DNA of 64,000 nucleotides from Shewanella livingstonensis (GCF_003855395.1 NZ_CP034015.1:4350001-4414000); one strand, 5' to 3'; positions 51,266 to 62,741 are shown, numbered from the stretch's first letter. The notes: generated from the letters alone by a model not told the origin. Numbers and translations: made by a program.

Positions 51266-52076
51266 GAAGTAGCTCCTCTTTATAATCCTCTGCAGGATAA
51301 TGGAATGGCACAGGGCCATCAGGCGCGCCTTTGATAAACTGGATCAATTGTGGATTGTCAGATTGACGTAATTGCTCTGGCGTACCATGCGCAATAACTT
51401 TTTTGTCTGCTATTACATAAACATAATCCGCAATACCTAGCACTTCATCTACGTCGTGAGAAACCACCACAGAAGTCAGTTTTAATGAGTCCGACAATTC
51501 ACGGATCAGTTTGACTAACATCCCCATGGAAATAGGGTCTTGACCCGCAAAAGGCTCATCGTACATTACCATCTCAGGTTCAAGCGCAATCGCTCTAGCC
51601 AATGCAGCTCGGCGCTGCATACCACCGGATAACTCGTTAGGCATCATATACGCTGCACCGCGAAGTCCAACAGCTTGCAGCTTCATCAGCACAATAGACC
51701 TGATAATATCTTCTGGTAATCCCGAATGTTCTCTCAATGCAAATGCCACATTATCGAATACATTAAGGTCGGTAAATAACGCGCCGCTTTGAAACAGCAT
51801 GCTCATGCGCTTGCGCAGTTCAAAAAGATCTTTGCGCTTAAGCTGATGTATATCATGACCATCGAATAAGACTTGGCCACTGTCAGGAGTTAACTGCCCG
51901 CCAATTAATTTTAACAAGGTGGTTTTACCAATACCACTGGGACCCATGATTGCTGTTACTTTACCCTTGGGGATCGATAAAGAAATATCGCTGTAGATCA
52001 CCCGCGAACCATGGCTAAAGGCCAAATGGTTAACTTCGACCAAAGGTTTATTATTTGATTTACTCTTATCAGACAT
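51252..52076 (-). CDS. mlaF: Mla phospholipid transport: ATPase MlaF
   Basis: 274 residues from the ATG at 52076; an ATG two codons upstream (52082) and a GTG at 52121 are alternatives and no clear ribosome-binding site decides. Walker A is [11 protein letters not shown], the signature is [15 protein letters not shown] and Walker B is [13 protein letters not shown]. It is the first gene of the mlaFEDCB-ibaG-murA operon, divergent from yrbG. Confidence 0.95.
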   Translation of the reverse strand: MSDKSKSNNKPLVEVNHLAFSHGSRVIYSDISLSIPKGKVTAIMGPSGIGKTTLLKLIGGQLTPDSGQVLFDGHDIHQLKRKDLFELRKRMSMLFQSGALFTDLNVFDNVAFALREHSGLPEDIIRSIVLMKLQAVGLRGAAYMMPNELSGGMQRRAALARAIALEPEMVMYDEPFAGQDPISMGMLVKLIRELSDSLKLTSVVVSHDVDEVLGIADYVYVIADKKVIAHGTPEQLRQSDNPQLIQFIKGAPDGPVPFHYPAEDYKEELLRGRN

Positions 52077-52264
52077 TGGCATTGAGGAGATAACAGCCTT
52101 CCTTGCATTAAGTTGAGGCACAAATTGTACTGTAATTGTCTATTAAGCGACAACTATATCCATATAACCTCATATCATTATGGGTACAATTACTGTGCAA
52201 TGCTTTCAATTTGATAAAAATCCAGCGAAAATGCTCGTTAATAAATTATTACTATCGGAATCAC

Positions 52265-53227
52265 ATGCTAGTTAATATCTTAATGTTAATTGTTGGCCTT
52301 GCTGTTTTAGTTTGGAGTGCGGATAGATTTGTTTATGGCGCGGCGGCGTTTGCGCGTAATTTAGGTTTGCCACCAATGCTAATTGGACTGACCATTGTTG
52401 CTATGGGTAGCTCTGCACCCGAAATGTTTGTTGCAGCCACAGCCTCAATGGATGGTATGCGTGATACTGCCATTGGCAACGTATTGGGTTCAAATATTGC
52501 TAACATTACTCTAATTTTAGGATTAACCGCCTTACTTGGCGCCATTAGCGTGGGATCAAGGACTTTAAAACGCGAGATCCCTATCATGCTAGCCGCGACA
52601 ATATTTGCGGGCTACACCTTGCATGATAATGTGTTAACACAGGCAGAAGGTATCATGCTCATCGTGATACTTTTGCTGTTAATGGGATATTTTATTTGGC
52701 AAGCGACTCATGATAAAACTCCCGATAGCTTAGATACTGAACTTGAATCTGAGATCCCTAAAGATGTGCCAACCTTTCATGCTATCATTTGGCTAGTTAT
52801 TGGTATTATATTACTGCCCCTATCGGCAAGTTGGATGGTAGATGGTGCCGTGGGTATTGCAAAATTTTATGGCCTATCGGACCTTGTTATTGGCTTAACC
52901 ATCATCGCTGTGGGCACAAGCCTACCGGAATTAGCTGCTTGTATTGCTGGTGTGTTAAAAAAAGAGCATGACTTGGTCATTGGTAATATTGTTGGTTCGA
53001 ACTTATTTAATATTCTTGCCGTACTGGCATTACCAGGGTTAATTTCACCTGGTGAAATAGATGCTTCAGCCAGTGGCAGAGACTTCTATATGGTCTTAGG
53101 CACCAGTGCGGCATTAGCCATTTTAGTGTTATCCAGTGGAGCCAAGCAACAACTGACTCGTTGGCATGGCGCACTATTATTAATCACCTTTATTGCGTAC
53201 CAAATTGTTGTATTTCAATCACATTAG
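52265..53227 (+). CDS. yrbG: Calcium/sodium antiporter family protein YrbG
   Basis: 320 residues from the ATG at 52265; the frame stays open 43 codons upstream but those residues are polar and not family-like. Ten membrane helices in two inverted halves carry the alpha repeats MGSSAPEMFVAATAS (about 56-70) and VGTSLPELAACIAG (about 218-231), the ion-binding sites. Position opposite mlaF and before kdsD is as in E. coli. Confidence 0.94.
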   Translation: MLVNILMLIVGLAVLVWSADRFVYGAAAFARNLGLPPMLIGLTIVAMGSSAPEMFVAATASMDGMRDTAIGNVLGSNIANITLILGLTALLGAISVGSRTLKREIPIMLAATIFAGYTLHDNVLTQAEGIMLIVILLLLMGYFIWQATHDKTPDSLDTELESEIPKDVPTFHAIIWLVIGIILLPLSASWMVDGAVGIAKFYGLSDLVIGLTIIAVGTSLPELAACIAGVLKKEHDLVIGNIVGSNLFNILAVLALPGLISPGEIDASASGRDFYMVLGTSAALAILVLSSGAKQQLTRWHGALLLITFIAYQIVVFQSH

Positions 53228-53271
53228 ATTGGAGCATAAAGATAAAGTATTAAGCTAAAAGAGAGAGCTGT

Positions 53272-54249
53272 ATGGTAAATCAAACTCAATTTCGTCAGTG
53301 GGGCCGTAAAGTCATTGATATTGAAAAAGCTGCCTTAGATAATTTATATCAATATGTTGACTCTGTTGAGTTTGACCAAGCATGTCAATTAATCATGCAG
53401 TGCAAAGGCAAAGTGATTGTCATGGGCATGGGCAAATCAGGTCATATTGGCAATAAAATTTCGGCGACCTTTGCCAGTACCGGTACACCAGCATTTTTTG
53501 TACATCCTGGTGAAGCCAGTCATGGTGATTTAGGTGCATTGGCTAAGAACGATATTGTACTCGCTATTTCTAACTCTGGTGAGTCGAGCGAAATACTCAC
53601 ATTAATGCCAGTAATACAACGTATGGGCGTACCTGTTATTGCCGTCACAGGTAAACCAGACTCTAATATGGCGCGTTTATCTAAAATTCATTTATGCATT
53701 GCCGTTCAAGAAGAAGCTTGCCCATTAGGATTAGCTCCAACCTCTAGCACTACTGCAACCTTAGCAATGGGTGATGCATTAGCCATTGCCCTATTGCAAG
53801 CAAAAGGCTTTACTCGAGATGACTTTGCCTTGTCACACCCGGGAGGATCTCTTGGGCGAAAATTATTGTTAAAAGTCGATGATGTTATGCACAAAGGCGA
53901 TGATTTACCTATAGTCCATAATGATATTTGCATCACTGATGCGCTTTATGAAATATCTAAAAAAGGCCTTGGTATGACCGCTATCGTTGACTGTGCTACT
54001 AAACTTGTAGGTATTTTTACCGATGGTGATTTACGCCGAGTTATCGATGCCGAAGTAAACCTTCGAACCACGCCGATAGCCCAGGTTATGACTAAAAACT
54101 GTGTAACTTGCCCTAGCGGTATTTTAGCGGCACAAGCACTACAAATCATGGATGAAAAAAGCATCAATGGACTGATTGTCGTCAATGAAAAACATCAACC
54201 GATCGGGGCATTAAACATGCTCGATATGGTTAAAGCAGGAGTCATTTAA
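53272..54249 (+). CDS. kdsD: Arabinose-5-phosphate isomerase
   Basis: 325 residues. A SIS domain (GMGKSGHIGNKISATFASTG and SNSGESSEIL) is followed by two CBS domains. KdsD converts ribulose-5-phosphate to arabinose-5-phosphate for Kdo, the LPS inner-core sugar. kdsC follows after 2 bp. Confidence 0.96.
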   Translation: MVNQTQFRQWGRKVIDIEKAALDNLYQYVDSVEFDQACQLIMQCKGKVIVMGMGKSGHIGNKISATFASTGTPAFFVHPGEASHGDLGALAKNDIVLAISNSGESSEILTLMPVIQRMGVPVIAVTGKPDSNMARLSKIHLCIAVQEEACPLGLAPTSSTTATLAMGDALAIALLQAKGFTRDDFALSHPGGSLGRKLLLKVDDVMHKGDDLPIVHNDICITDALYEISKKGLGMTAIVDCATKLVGIFTDGDLRRVIDAEVNLRTTPIAQVMTKNCVTCPSGILAAQALQIMDEKSINGLIVVNEKHQPIGALNMLDMVKAGVI

Positions 54250-54251
54250 TC

Positions 54252-54818
54252 ATGTCAGAATCAACCGAGTGTCAGCAAGGATTTTACGGCCCTATCAGCA
54301 ATGATATTTGGCAACGAGCACAGAAAATCAAATTGTTAATCTGTGATGTCGATGGGGTATTTTCAGATGGACGAATTTACCTCAGTAACGCCGGTGAAGA
54401 ACTCAAAGCCTTTCACACACGAGACGGTTATGGTGTTCGCTCACTGCTTACTAGCAACATTCATGTTGCCGTTATTACCGGTCGTAAATCAAAAATTGTC
54501 GACACCCGTATGACGGCATTAGGTATCCAACATATTTATCAAGGTATTGATAATAAGTTTGAGCCGTTTGAGCAGCTTATGTCGCTGTATAATGTTAGTG
54601 CAGATGAAGTAGCTTACATTGGCGATGACATGGTAGACCTTCCGGTAATGAAAGCCGTAGGATTAGCGGTTTGTGTCGGTGATGGTCATCCGTTTGTGAA
54701 ACAACACTGTCATATGACAACGACCCTTAATGGCGGACATGGCGCGCTTCGTGAACTCACCGATTTATTATTATTAAGCCAAGACAAATTTGATAGCGCT
54801 CATGGCATGAGTATATGA
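54252..54818 (+). CDS. kdsC: Kdo-8-phosphate phosphatase
   Basis: 188 residues. HAD-superfamily C0-type phosphatase with CDVDGVFSDGR (nucleophile Asp) and YIGDDMVDLPVM (metal ligands). It removes phosphate from Kdo-8-P. It overlaps lptC by 4 bp (ATGA). Confidence 0.96.
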   Translation: MSESTECQQGFYGPISNDIWQRAQKIKLLICDVDGVFSDGRIYLSNAGEELKAFHTRDGYGVRSLLTSNIHVAVITGRKSKIVDTRMTALGIQHIYQGIDNKFEPFEQLMSLYNVSADEVAYIGDDMVDLPVMKAVGLAVCVGDGHPFVKQHCHMTTTLNGGHGALRELTDLLLLSQDKFDSAHGMSI

Positions 54819-55375
54819 ATAGAATCACCCTAGGTATTGTGGTTTTTTTTGGGCTTGCTTTTTTATTGTACTGGCAAGCACAAATAAAGCGTAGTGAACT
54901 GGACGCGGTGAAAGTGCGCGGTATTGAGCGCCCAGACTTTATTGCGGATAATCTCCGCACCACTGAATTCAATCAATTCGGTTTTGTCGAAAGTCGAGTC
55001 AGTGCAGAACATATGGAGCATTACGCTTCAAGTGACATCACTCACTTTACTAAACCTGTCTACCTTATTTACCCTGAAAATGGTAAAGCACAATGGAAAT
55101 TAACGGCAGACAAAGGACAGCTGAATAAAAATACCAGCAAAGTCATATTAGAAAAAAATGTTATTATTGATGCCATTGATATAGAAGAACCTCTACAGTC
55201 ATTGAGTACCCAAGCTATTGCCGTGGACTTAACCACCATGATAGGTACTTCGCAAGAGATGGTGTACATCAAAGGCAAAGGGTTTATTATTCAAGGTTTA
55301 GGCTTGCATGCCGACTTGAATTCGCAAAAATTATCGCTACTTAGCCAGGTAGAAGGAACATATGAGCCACATTAA
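54815..55375 (+). CDS. lptC: LPS export protein LptC
   Basis: 186 residues. One N-terminal membrane helix (about 3-20) followed by a periplasmic beta-jellyroll. LptC links the LptB2FG transporter to LptA. The ATG overlaps the kdsC stop, and the end overlaps lptA by 14 bp, so expression is tightly coupled. Confidence 0.95.
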   Translation: MNRITLGIVVFFGLAFLLYWQAQIKRSELDAVKVRGIERPDFIADNLRTTEFNQFGFVESRVSAEHMEHYASSDITHFTKPVYLIYPENGKAQWKLTADKGQLNKNTSKVILEKNVIIDAIDIEEPLQSLSTQAIAVDLTTMIGTSQEMVYIKGKGFIIQGLGLHADLNSQKLSLLSQVEGTYEPH

Positions 55376-55943
55376 TCGTCTCCACACTCGCGCCAATGTT
55401 ATGTTGTTAAGCAGCATACTTTGTATACTGAGTTTGCCTGCTGCGGCGAAACAAGGTGATCTTAAACAAGAATTAAAAATCGCTTCGGTCAGTCAATCTG
55501 CCGACATTAAAAACAACCAAATTGTCTTTAATGGTCCGGTTACTATTGTCCAAGGCACCATTAATATCAATGCCGATGAACTACGAGCGTTTACCCCCGA
55601 AAACAGTACCAGTAAACGGCTTATCGCTACAGGCTCACCAGCAACGTTTTCGCAAGAATTAGATGACGGCCAAATTGGTACTGCCAGTGCTGACGAAATT
55701 AGTTATGACCTAGCTACGACCACACTCACATTGACAGGTAATGCTAAACTGGATCAATCAGGCAGCCAAGTTACTGGTAATCGAATTAAGTACAATATCA
55801 ATGCGCAAGAGTTGATTGCTGAAAGCACTGGTAAAGGACCAGATCGAGTGATTACCATCATTCAACCTGAGAACTTCCAAGACGAGACTGCACCTAAACA
55901 ACAACTCCCTGAAATTCCGGTTAACAAGCAGATCAAACCATGA
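55362..55943 (+). CDS. lptA: LPS periplasmic bridge protein LptA
   Basis: 193 residues. A signal peptide ends near LPAAAKQ. The OstA-like beta-jellyroll shows INADELRAF and [20 protein letters not shown]. LptA oligomers bridge the inner and outer membranes for LPS. It overlaps lptB by 4 bp. Confidence 0.95.
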   Translation: MSHINRLHTRANVMLLSSILCILSLPAAAKQGDLKQELKIASVSQSADIKNNQIVFNGPVTIVQGTININADELRAFTPENSTSKRLIATGSPATFSQELDDGQIGTASADEISYDLATTTLTLTGNAKLDQSGSQVTGNRIKYNINAQELIAESTGKGPDRVITIIQPENFQDETAPKQQLPEIPVNKQIKP

Positions 55944-56671
55944 CCCAAATAACGTTAACTGCTGAAAATCTAGCTAAAAGCTATAAAGCTCGTCAAGTTG
56001 TCAAAGATGTGAGTTTAACGGTTAAAACCGGCCAAATTGTTGGTCTTTTAGGCCCAAATGGTGCAGGTAAAACAACCACTTTTTATATGGTGGTGGGCTT
56101 AGTAAAAAGCGATAAAGGTCGGATCCTCATTGATGATGACGACCTTACAGCCGACCCAATGCATTTGCGCGCCCGCAAAGGTATAGGTTACTTACCACAA
56201 GAAGCCAGTATTTTCCGCAAGCTCACCGTATACGACAATATTATGGCCGTGTTGCAAACTCGCAAAGAGCTCAGTACCGACCAACGTATTGAGCAAGTAG
56301 AACATTTGTTAGAAGAATTTCATATCACCCACATTCGCGACAGCCAAGGCATGTCCTTGTCGGGTGGAGAGCGTCGCCGAGTTGAAATTGCACGCGCTTT
56401 AGCGGCTAATCCCAAATTTATTTTACTCGATGAGCCCTTTGCGGGTGTTGACCCTATTTCGGTCATCGACATAAAAAAAATTATTCAACAACTTAAAAAT
56501 CGCGGTTTAGGGGTATTAATTACCGACCATAACGTCCGTGAAACCTTAGACGTTTGTGAGCGAGCTTATATTGTTAGCCAAGGCAATTTAATTGCCGAAG
56601 GTACACCTGAAGAGATATTGAGCAATCAACAAGTTCGTGCTGTGTACTTAGGTGAACAATTCAAGCTATAG
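55940..56671 (+). CDS. lptB: LPS export ATPase LptB
   Basis: 243 residues. Walker [14 protein letters not shown], signature [15 protein letters not shown] and Walker [14 protein letters not shown] are complete. LptB dimers power LPS extraction through LptFG, whose genes are not in this window. rpoN follows after 143 bp. Confidence 0.97.
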   Translation: MTQITLTAENLAKSYKARQVVKDVSLTVKTGQIVGLLGPNGAGKTTTFYMVVGLVKSDKGRILIDDDDLTADPMHLRARKGIGYLPQEASIFRKLTVYDNIMAVLQTRKELSTDQRIEQVEHLLEEFHITHIRDSQGMSLSGGERRRVEIARALAANPKFILLDEPFAGVDPISVIDIKKIIQQLKNRGLGVLITDHNVRETLDVCERAYIVSQGNLIAEGTPEEILSNQQVRAVYLGEQFKL

Positions 56672-56814
56672 TTACTTTACTGGCCTTTTAGTCTATCTAA
56701 CTCATTTCATTGAACGATATCTAAACAGGGTTAAATGTCATTGATGTATGTGGCAATCCATTACATTTTTTGAGATTGTCATTTTTATGGAAATCATCTA
56801 GGGATAAGCGGTAA

Positions 56815-58299
56815 ATGAAAGCGTCACTCCAACTTAAAATGGGTCAACACTTAACCATGACCCCACAATTGCAGCAAGCCATTCGCTTACTGCAATTATC
56901 GTCATTGGAGCTACAGCAAGAAATCCAACAAGCATTGGATTCAAATCCATTACTTGAAATAGAAGATGAGTTTCCTGAAGCAAAAGATCCCATAAAAGAA
57001 CATCGTGACCAAGCTGATACCGACTTTAGTGACAACAGCATAGTCAATGTTGAAAAAGACACCTCCACAGTCGACACAGCAGAATCCATGACCAAAGAAA
57101 CCATGGATGATTTAGCCATGGATACCACATGGGATGAGGTCTATACCGCCTCACCGATGTCGGGTTCAGGCAGTGCGAGCATGCGCGATGATGACATGCC
57201 TTTCCAAGGTGAAACTACCGAAGGTTTGTATGAACATTTAGAATGGCAAAAAAATCTTACGCCATTTTCAGAGACCGATTTGGCGATTGCTACAGCCATT
57301 ATTGATGCCATAGATGAACGCGGCTATTTAACCCAAAGCACTGAAGACATTCTCGAAGCCATGGGCGATGAAAATGTTGAGCTCGATGAAGTTGAAGCAG
57401 TATTAAAACGCATTCAACACTTTGACCCCGTTGGCGTTGCTGCACGTGATTTAAGTGAATGTTTGATCATTCAATTAGCCCAATATGCCAATACAACACC
57501 ACATATTGATAATGCTCGACTGCTAATTAAAAACTATTTAGATTTAATTGCTGGCCGTGATTTCAGATTATTAATGCGTAAAACTAAGCTAAAAGAAAAT
57601 GAATTGCGTGATGCCATCACCCTAATCCAGTCACTCAATCCCCGTCCGGGCTTATTAATTACCGCCATTGATGACGAATACGTCATCCCAGATGTCACAG
57701 TACTAAAGAAAAATGGCCGTTGGGTTGTAGAGTTAAATCCAGACAATATGCCTAAGATTGGCGTTAATCAGCAATATGCCGCGATGGCCAGAAATAGTAA
57801 AAGCTCATCTGACAGTCAATTTATTCGCGGTCACTTGCAAGAGGCTAAATGGTTTATTAAAAGTATCGAAAGCCGCAATGATACCTTACTCAAGGTAGCC
57901 AACTGCATTGTGAAATTTCAGCAAGGCTTCTTTGAATATGGTGAAGAAGCTATGAAGCCTATGGTACTTAATGACATAGCTGAAGCGGTAGAAATGCATG
58001 AATCAACTATTTCGCGTGTCACCACACAGAAATATATGCACACTCCTCGTGGGCTATTTGAACTAAAATACTTCTTCTCTAGTCATGTCAGCACAGATGA
58101 TGGCGGGGAATGCTCATCAACAGCCATTCGTGCTTTTATCAAAAAGCTGGTTGCTGCAGAAAACCAGAAAAAACCGTTAAGTGACAGTAAAATGGCTCAA
58201 CTTCTGGCAGAACAGGGCATAAACGTTGCTCGTCGTACGATTGCAAAATACCGTGAAGCAATGATGATCCCGCCCTCAAACCAACGTAAGAGTTTATAA
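56815..58299 (+). CDS. rpoN: RNA polymerase sigma-54 factor
   Basis: 494 residues. Region I ([20 protein letters not shown]) binds activators and core enzyme. An acidic region II (about 50-120) follows, then the core-binding domain, and the C-terminal RpoN box [12 protein letters not shown] recognises the -24 element. Sigma-54 serves nitrogen, flagellar and other genes, and needs AAA+ activators. Its neighbours are the nitrogen-PTS genes. Confidence 0.97.
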   Translation: MKASLQLKMGQHLTMTPQLQQAIRLLQLSSLELQQEIQQALDSNPLLEIEDEFPEAKDPIKEHRDQADTDFSDNSIVNVEKDTSTVDTAESMTKETMDDLAMDTTWDEVYTASPMSGSGSASMRDDDMPFQGETTEGLYEHLEWQKNLTPFSETDLAIATAIIDAIDERGYLTQSTEDILEAMGDENVELDEVEAVLKRIQHFDPVGVAARDLSECLIIQLAQYANTTPHIDNARLLIKNYLDLIAGRDFRLLMRKTKLKENELRDAITLIQSLNPRPGLLITAIDDEYVIPDVTVLKKNGRWVVELNPDNMPKIGVNQQYAAMARNSKSSSDSQFIRGHLQEAKWFIKSIESRNDTLLKVANCIVKFQQGFFEYGEEAMKPMVLNDIAEAVEMHESTISRVTTQKYMHTPRGLFELKYFFSSHVSTDDGGECSSTAIRAFIKKLVAAENQKKPLSDSKMAQLLAEQGINVARRTIAKYREAMMIPPSNQRKSL

Positions 58300-58323
58300 T
58301 CTACAGGTAATGGAGGAATTTTT

Positions 58324-58611
58324 ATGCAAATAAATTTAACTGGGCGTCATGTCGACATAACCGAATCTTTACGTGAATACGTGCAAGGTAAATTTTCAAA
58401 GCTTGAACGGCACTTCGATCAGATCCATAATGTACACGTTGTGCTCAATGTAGAAAAATTACAACAAAAAGCAGAAGCTAAAATCAACCTTAATGGTGCA
58501 GAGATTTTTGCCATGTCAGAAAGTAATGATATGTATGCTGCTATAGACGCCCTGATCGATAAACTCGACCGTCAGGTAATTAAACACAAAGAGAAGTATA
58601 CAAAACACTAA
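58324..58611 (+). CDS. hpf: Ribosome hibernation promoting factor, short form
   Basis: 95 residues, GGAGG before the ATG. The short HPF/YfiA fold (INLTGRHVDITESLREYVQGK) lacks the C-terminal extension of long HPF. It binds the decoding centre and promotes 100S dimers in stationary phase. It lies 24 bp after rpoN, as in E. coli. Confidence 0.96.
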   Translation: MQINLTGRHVDITESLREYVQGKFSKLERHFDQIHNVHVVLNVEKLQQKAEAKINLNGAEIFAMSESNDMYAAIDALIDKLDRQVIKHKEKYTKH

Positions 58612-58613
58612 CG

Positions 58614-59057
58614 ATGGAACTTTGTACCATTCTGCAGCCGGAATGCACTACCTGTGCCACACCGGGCAGTAAGAAAAAAGTACTGGAACTCATCAGCAAT
58701 TTAGTCGCTGCCCAGTACCCAACCCTGTCTTCGCAAGAGGTTTTTGAAAGCCTATTAGCGAGAGAGAAAATGGGTAGCACAGGTATAGGAAATGGCATTG
58801 CGATACCTCATGGTCGGTTGACGACCATTGATCACCCTATTGCGATATTTGTTAAATGTGAAGAAGCCATTGCCTTTGATGCAATAGATAAGCAGCCCGT
58901 GGATATTTTATTTGCTTTGTTAGTACCAGCAGATCAGTGCCAGCAACATTTAGGCACATTATCGAGTATGGCTAAAAAGCTAAGCGATAAGCAAATATTG
59001 AAACAGCTTCGTAAAACTCACGACTCAACAGAACTTTATCAGGTTATAACTGCATGA
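58614..59057 (+). CDS. ptsN: Nitrogen-PTS EIIA protein PtsN
   Basis: 147 residues. The EIIA phosphorylation site is the His in GIAIPHGR (about residue 64). PtsN regulates potassium and nitrogen responses according to its phosphorylation state. It begins 2 bp after hpf and overlaps rapZ by 4 bp. Confidence 0.95.
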   Translation: MELCTILQPECTTCATPGSKKKVLELISNLVAAQYPTLSSQEVFESLLAREKMGSTGIGNGIAIPHGRLTTIDHPIAIFVKCEEAIAFDAIDKQPVDILFALLVPADQCQQHLGTLSSMAKKLSDKQILKQLRKTHDSTELYQVITA

Positions 59058-59917
59058 AACTTGTCATAGTATCGGGACGTTCAGGCTCAGGAAAGTCCGT
59101 TGCCCTGAGAGTATTAGAAGACCTAGGATATTATTGTGTTGATAATTTGCCTTTACCACTTATTGGCACATTACTAGCCCAGCTAAAGGGCAGTAATGAT
59201 TTAGTGGCGATTAGTGTTGATGTGCGTAACATTGCTGAACAAGGCAAAGTGCTGCAAGACCAATTAGCCCTACTTGAAGATGACACTGAAATTATCAGCT
59301 TCTTTTTAAATTCTAATGATAAAGTATTACTTAAGCGCTACAGCGAAACACGTCGATTACACCCGTTATCTAAAAATCATATTTCACTGCAAGAAGCGAT
59401 AAAACTAGAAGGCCATTTACTTGAGCCAATCGCAAAAATTGTTGACCATTACATAGATACTTCTGCACTGAACATCTACGAATTAAGCGATCAGGTTAGG
59501 CAAATATTATTAGGCAGTGTCGATAAAGAGTTAGTGATTAACTTTGAATCTTTTGGCTTTAAGCACGGCATGCCAACTGAAGCTGACTTTATGTTTGATG
59601 TGCGCTTCCTGCCTAATCCACACTGGGAAATAGAGCTGCGTCCCTTTACAGGTTTAGATGAACCAGTACAAGAATTCTTAGGTCGACAACCATTGGTTAA
59701 TAAGTTTATCTGGCAAATTGAAAATCTATTTGAAACCTGGATGCCGCATTTAGAACGCAACAATCGCAGCTACCTTACCATCGCTATTGGATGTACTGGT
59801 GGCCAGCATCGTTCGGTATATATTGCAGACCAATTAGCAAAACGATTTAGACAAGGCAGTAAACATACTGTTAATGCTCGCCACAGAGAATTAAAGATAA
59901 GTGGTACCAATAGCTAA
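59054..59917 (+). CDS. rapZ: RNase adapter protein RapZ
   Basis: 287 residues. Walker A GRSGSGKS at residues 8-15 and the conserved C-terminal [11 protein letters not shown]. In E. coli RapZ presents GlmZ small RNA to RNase E and senses glucosamine-6-phosphate, controlling GlmS. No glmZ-like RNA was identified in this window. Confidence 0.96.
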   Translation: MKLVIVSGRSGSGKSVALRVLEDLGYYCVDNLPLPLIGTLLAQLKGSNDLVAISVDVRNIAEQGKVLQDQLALLEDDTEIISFFLNSNDKVLLKRYSETRRLHPLSKNHISLQEAIKLEGHLLEPIAKIVDHYIDTSALNIYELSDQVRQILLGSVDKELVINFESFGFKHGMPTEADFMFDVRFLPNPHWEIELRPFTGLDEPVQEFLGRQPLVNKFIWQIENLFETWMPHLERNNRSYLTIAIGCTGGQHRSVYIADQLAKRFRQGSKHTVNARHRELKISGTNS

Positions 59918-59937
59918 GTGAGCATAGGATCGAACGG

Positions 59938-60213
59938 ATGATCAAACTTGAACGCCAAGTTACCATTTCAAATAAATTAGGACTACATGCCCGAGCAGCA
60001 ACAAAATTAGCGGTTTTAGCCTATGATTTTGATGCCAATATTACCTTAACTCAAGGCGATAAAAATGCCAGTGCAGCGAGCGTACTGGGGTTGTTAATGC
60101 TTGAAAGTGGCATAGGAAAAATTATCACGGTAACGGCACAAGGTCCAGATGCCGAAGTAGCATTAAACGCAGTGTGTGATCTCATCAATGCAAAATTTGA
60201 TGAGTCTTGCTAA
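59938..60213 (+). CDS. npr: Nitrogen-PTS phosphocarrier NPr
   Basis: 91 residues, HPr-fold. The phosphorylated His is in LGLHARAATKL (about residue 16). NPr passes phosphate from EI-Ntr to PtsN. It closes the rpoN-hpf-ptsN-rapZ-npr run, 20 bp after rapZ. Confidence 0.95.
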   Translation: MIKLERQVTISNKLGLHARAATKLAVLAYDFDANITLTQGDKNASAASVLGLLMLESGIGKIITVTAQGPDAEVALNAVCDLINAKFDESC

Positions 60214-60700
60214 ATTTGTGAATAGTACGATTGGCAAATCATTAATTTTTTAATCTACCATCATATCTAGTTATTATGGCCACTGAAGACAATGCCCATA
60301 ATAACCACACTGTCACGACATTGATTGCTCAACAGTGGGCATCAATTCCCCGACAATATTAGCCCTTAGGTTTATCTCACGGCGCAGATACCAATCTGAT
60401 TAAGTATCAGTTCAATCTGCGAGAGTTTAGCGTTTAACATGATACTAATTTAACTGCTTTCAGCAACGGATCCAGTATGACTCTGCATCCGTGCAGTCGT
60501 TTGTCTATATTATATAAAGCAGCCTAAACAATGCATAATTTCGTCCAGCGGAAACAACCCCTGTATTCCATTTATGCGTTACATTGTCTTACGTAAGCAA
60601 CAACTATTATGGTTCTAATACGTCTTGAACAAACAAGCCTGAGCAGCCCAACATGATGACATACTTAATGATATTGGTATGATAAATAGGAAGTAGATAT
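60214..60700. other. Intergenic region between npr and mgtE
   Basis: 487 bp without a gene I can support. It includes a hairpin at 60270-60305. I looked for an M-box or mgtA-type leader ahead of mgtE and could not recognise one. AGGAAG gives the mgtE ribosome-binding site. Confidence 0.5.
60270..60305. repeat. Inverted repeat downstream of npr
   Basis: GTTATTATGG and CCATAATAAC separated by 16 bases. No T-run follows, so termination is uncertain. Confidence 0.45.
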
Positions 60701-62065
60701 ATGGGTAAAGAGTACCTAGACAATGAGATAACAGAACAACGACTCAATCAACTTGCTCAAGCGCTAGACAGTGGTTTGTTTGTCCATGCTCGTAATATGT
60801 TACATACCATGTCGCCTAACGATGTCGCGCTCATTCTCGAATCATCACCGCCCAAAAATCGACAGGTATTATGGCAACTCATTGATCAACAATATGCGGG
60901 TGAAATTCTTGACGAATTAGGTGAAGAACTCAAAGATTCACTCATTAGCAGCATGACACCAGAAAAACTTGCTCAAGCCACAATCGGAATGGACACCGAT
61001 GACCTTGCTTATATTCTCCGAAGCTTACCCGATACTGTTTACAAGAAAGTACTCAAATCAATGCGAAGCCAAGACCGGGACAGAGTAGAACAGGCACTGC
61101 GTTACCCTGATGATACCGCTGGCAGTATCATGAACACCGATACTGTCACCCTTAGGCCCGATGTGAATATCGAAGTGGTATTGCGCTATTTACGTCAACG
61201 AGGAAATTTGCCCGACACTACCGACACCTTATATGTTGTCGACCGTCAAGATCATGTTTTAGGCGGAGTCAGGTTAGTCGATTTACTAACATGCGATCCT
61301 AGCGTCACAGTTCGCAGTATTATGGACACAGAGTTAGAAAGTATTCCGGTTGAGATGTCTGATAAAGATGTCGCACAAAAATTTGAACGACTCGATTGGA
61401 TATCCGCTCCTGTCGTCGATAGCCAAGCAAAATTACTTGGACGGATCACTATCGATGATATTATCGATGTGATCCGTGAAGATGCCGAACATTCAATGAT
61501 GGGTATGGCAGGGATGGATGATGATGAGGATACCTTTGGTCCAGTGCTAAAAAGCACCCTAAGACGCTCTCTATGGTTAACGATTAACTTATTTGCTGCC
61601 TTACTTGCCTCATCTGTCAGTAATATGTTTGAGGGCACCTTGGAGCAGTTTGCTACTATCGCGATTTTAATGACTATCGTTCCAAGTATGGGCGGCGTTG
61701 CCGGCAATCAAACTTTAGCACTGGTGATCCGTGGTATTGCACTTGGACATATTGGCCAAAGTAATTCACGTTGGTTGATAGGCAAAGAGCTCGGTATCGG
61801 ATTGCTCAACGGCATAATGTGGTCTGTGTTGGTTTTTTTTGCAGTATGGCTGTGGAAAGACGACATCGCGTTAGGCGGATTAATTGGCAGTGCTATGCTG
61901 ATTAATATGACAGTGGCAGGCTTTGCTGGCGCTACCATTCCAATCATGCTCAAAAAGCTCAATATCGACCCTGCACTTGCTGGAGGCATGGTACTTACCA
62001 CAGTGACAGATGTGGTTGGCTTATTTGCATTTTTAGGTTTGGCGACACTGTATCTCGTGCACTAG
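60701..62065 (+). CDS. mgtE: Magnesium transporter MgtE
   Basis: 454 residues. Cytosolic N-domain (about 20-135), two CBS domains (about 140-260) and five membrane helices (about 285-452) follow the known MgtE layout. PSMGGVAGNQTLAL near residue 326 lies in the ion-pore region. MgtE is a Mg2+-gated Mg2+ channel. The ATG follows AGGAAG. It is a single-gene unit. Confidence 0.95.
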   Translation: MGKEYLDNEITEQRLNQLAQALDSGLFVHARNMLHTMSPNDVALILESSPPKNRQVLWQLIDQQYAGEILDELGEELKDSLISSMTPEKLAQATIGMDTDDLAYILRSLPDTVYKKVLKSMRSQDRDRVEQALRYPDDTAGSIMNTDTVTLRPDVNIEVVLRYLRQRGNLPDTTDTLYVVDRQDHVLGGVRLVDLLTCDPSVTVRSIMDTELESIPVEMSDKDVAQKFERLDWISAPVVDSQAKLLGRITIDDIIDVIREDAEHSMMGMAGMDDDEDTFGPVLKSTLRRSLWLTINLFAALLASSVSNMFEGTLEQFATIAILMTIVPSMGGVAGNQTLALVIRGIALGHIGQSNSRWLIGKELGIGLLNGIMWSVLVFFAVWLWKDDIALGGLIGSAMLINMTVAGFAGATIPIMLKKLNIDPALAGGMVLTTVTDVVGLFAFLGLATLYLVH

Positions 62066-62635
62066 CGTATTGATCTAATAGTTAAACCACCGCAGATCGG
62101 GGCAGGTAATCGTTATCATACCGTCCTTTGTCTCGCTCACGGTGTTGCATTGATTCGCAATAAACTTGCTATAAACGAAGCAGCTAATCAAAGCCTGCGC
62201 CTTGTGAGCCGCAAAATGACAGGCCTTGATATAAATAGGTCAAATGTTGTTTATCTTACTTATCCCACCTCTTAACTCGTGATGAGATTATTTAACTTGA
62301 ATTACAGATAATCAATGTATTAATTCATTAGTTATTTTATGAGTTCAACCTCTGCTTAGGTCGATTTTATTACTCATATCTAGACGGTTTCAGGACATAA
62401 TAATTACCTAGAACTAAAAAATCTACATCGAAAAAGCTAAAAATAGCGATATTAAGCAGCGCGTCTTCAACCGAATTCAAATGACTTACATTATTTTCAA
62501 ACCATAAGTTCTAGCCATTTAATTATAACTCTGTCCTCATGTTGTCATTAACCTGACCTTTTATTGCCATATTTATCATCGATACTGCGCAACAACAACA
62601 ACGGATCAAATGGCTTTGATTAGACTATTATTTAT

Positions 62636-62666
62636 CACCAAATTAGTGCAACTGCACCAAATTAGT
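62636..62666. promoter_or_regulatory. Operator-like direct repeat with central palindrome
   Basis: CACCAAATTAGT occurs twice (62636-62647 and 62655-62666). The junction forms the palindrome GTGCAACTGCAC (62646-62657). It lies about 100 bp upstream of a promoter-like site, the usual distance for an enhancer of sigma-54 promoters. Confidence 0.4.
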
Positions 62667-62741
62667 TAATAGATAGAAAATATATAAACCGCATAAAAAA
62701 TTAACACACTGATAAATATACATTAAAAATATATATTAAAG

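Noticed and set aside
52136..52264. 43-codon N-terminal extension of yrbG
   Set aside because: The extra residues are polar, precede the first membrane helix and are not in the family; ATG at 52265 fits.
60214..60700. Magnesium-sensing M-box riboswitch ahead of mgtE
   Set aside because: The conserved M-box core could not be recognised, and the region lacks a terminator hairpin just before the gene.
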